From ZC4RG30 sp964455685 (GTDB lineage: Bacteria > Pseudomonadota > Gammaproteobacteria > Steroidobacterales > Steroidobacteraceae): DNA of 16,097 nucleotides. Of the stretch, positions 15,416-16,097 are shown piece by piece. The DNA lies in contig CAYVZE010000063.1 of assembly GCA_964455685.1 (NCBI GenBank), positions 1 through 16,097 on the forward strand. The letters run 5' to 3'. The notes under the pieces were generated by a model. It saw only the letters and a program-made list of their open reading frames with translations, ran no database searches and was not told the DNA's origin. Each line of letters begins with the position of its first letter. Position 1 is the stretch's first letter. The position numbers were made by a program, and so were the translations under genes.

Positions 15416-15814
15416 TCAGCCGGCCTGGCTGTACTCCTCCACGGTGCCCGGCAGCGCGTGCAGTGGCACCACGGTGGGCGTGCGCGGCTGCTGCGGCCCG
15501 GGCAGCGGCGGGCCGTTCAGCGCCAGCAGGGCCGCCACGGCGCGCAGGGGCGGATCCAGCCATTCCACCGCGATGCCACCTGGCTCCACGCGCACGACCC
15601 AGCCATCCAGCCATTCACTGCCGGTGGCCTCCGGCCTGACCGACACCCGCGACAGCAGCATCGGCCGCGCGCTGGTCTGGATGAAGGCGCCACTGATGCT
15701 GGCGTTCTTCAGCACGGCCTCGCACAGGCCGTCCAGGGTCATCAGTTTCGCGCCGGCCCGCAGCTCGACGCGGGTTCCCCAGCGATGTTCCATGAAGTGC
15801 GGTCTTGCGCCCAT
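15416..15814 (-). CDS. PilZ-domain protein
   Basis: A 132-residue product, taking the ATG whose first base is 15814. PilZ domains bind cyclic di-GMP and relay it to motility, adhesion or secretion. The two binding signatures are present: RxxxR as Arg11-Trp-Gly-Thr-Arg15, and [DN]xSxxG as Asn37-Ala-Ser-Ile-Ser-Gly42. Beta strands follow, including GWVVRVEPGGIAVEWLD. A Pro-rich tail (about residues 100-120) ends the protein. An upstream in-frame ATG at 15910 would add a 32-residue, Pro/Arg-rich, low-conservation leader; a downstream ATG at 15793 (MEHRWG) is also possible. It is a single-domain protein without an effector, so its target is unknown. It reads in the same direction as the NTF2 operon but is separated by 102 nt. 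Confidence 0.8.
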   Translation of the reverse strand: MGARPHFMEHRWGTRVELRAGAKLMTLDGLCEAVLKNASISGAFIQTSARPMLLSRVSVRPEATGSEWLDGWVVRVEPGGIAVEWLDPPLRAVAALLALNGPPLPGPQQPRTPTVVPLHALPGTVEEYSQAG

Positions 15815-16016
15815 GTGTCCATCCCGGTTGCGGTGCGGCCTTCCACCGGAAGTCCCTGGCCTGTGGGAAAGGATGGTCGGGTTCGGGCGAGGGCTCTGTA
15901 GGTCGCCCACGGCCGCTGCTGTAGGAACGATGCGACGCGGCCGACGCGCGGGACAGGACGAGGCTGCGAACGGCCGGAAGGGCGATCGATGGGTCGAAGG
16001 AGAGGGGATTTCCCGG

Positions 16017-16036
16017 GATGAGCCGGACGGCTCATC
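16017..16036 (-). terminator. Hairpin just after the tRNA-Leu gene
   Basis: GATGAGCC and GGCTCATC form a perfect 8-bp stem with a 4-nt loop. The stem starts 7 nt beyond the encoded CCA end of the tRNA. It is a likely 3' terminator or processing boundary for the tRNA transcript; no clear T-run follows. Confidence 0.5.
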
Positions 16037-16043
16037 GACCGGA

Positions 16044-16097
16044 TGGTGCCCAGGAGAGGACTCGAACCTCCACGGTGTTACCCGCTAGTACCTGAAA
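16044..16097 (-). tRNA. tRNA-Leu (anticodon CAG), 5' part outside window
   Basis: Read on the minus strand, the last 54 nt of a tRNA are visible. The parts are the anticodon loop with CAG after the invariant T33, the 3' half of the anticodon stem (ACTAG), and a long variable arm (CGGGTAACACCG) typical of class II tRNAs. The T arm with TTCGAGT, the acceptor strand CCTGGGC, a discriminator A and an encoded CCA follow. Variable arm, discriminator A and anticodon together indicate leucine. The D arm and 5' acceptor strand lie beyond the window edge. Confidence 0.9.

Noticed and set aside
15896..15925. Two CTGTAGG copies 23 nt apart, resembling a REP-type repeat seen between genes in some Xanthomonas and Pseudomonas relatives.
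   Set aside because: The copies are short and the flanking sequence does not repeat clearly; it cannot be called a repeat element from this window alone.
15444..16088. A plus-strand open frame of 214 codons over the PilZ gene and into the tRNA.
   Set aside because: It runs through a tRNA gene and opposite a protein with both PilZ signatures; there is no ribosome site or domain.

Overview
The window is high-GC DNA, almost certainly from a gammaproteobacterium. The left third carries hflX-hflK-hflC-DUF2065(yjeT)-purA, an order typical of that class. No taxonomic marker in the window resolves it further. The style of the rest (outer-membrane receptor with surface lipoprotein, exported SnoaL/NTF2-fold proteins) would suit a Steroidobacter-, Nevskia- or Xanthomonas-like lineage, but that is inference.

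Layout: (1) 1-4655, plus strand: 3' part of hflX, then hflK and hflC (membrane regulators of FtsH), a small DUF2065 membrane protein and purA. A promoter-like element lies in the end of hflX. (2) 4689-6167, plus: a cytoplasmic carotenoid-cleavage-type dioxygenase with all four iron-binding histidines, followed by a strong hairpin. (3) 6299-10567, plus: an exported beta-helix lipoprotein and a TonB-dependent receptor, 3 nt apart. (4) 10581-15313, minus: four exported NTF2-fold proteins in one probable operon, transcribed right to left. They are a SnoaL/COG4922-like protein and then proteins with one, two and three SnoaL_4 (LinA-like) domains. The last three genes are joined by ATGA overlaps. 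(5) 15416-15814, minus: a PilZ-domain protein. (6) 16044-16097, minus: the 3' part of a tRNA-Leu (CAG).

Regions 2-4 look like an accessory cargo of about 10.7 kb placed between purA and a tRNA-Leu, two loci that I recall being close together in some gammaproteobacteria. A working model is that the receptor and lipoprotein capture a hydrophobic or aromatic substrate at the outer membrane, the exported NTF2-fold proteins bind or transform it in the periplasm, and the dioxygenase cleaves an alkene-containing product in the cytoplasm. The closest known parallel is lignin diarylpropane catabolism in sphingomonads, where an NTF2-fold deformylase (LdpA/LsdE) makes a lignostilbene that a carotenoid-oxygenase-family enzyme (LSD) cleaves. 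The substrate here cannot be read from sequence.

The most notable observation is in the SnoaL_4 proteins. Of six homologous modules, only two keep both residues of the LinA-type Asp/His dyad: module 1 of the three-domain protein and module 2 of the two-domain protein. This looks like reciprocal loss after duplication of a two-module ancestor.
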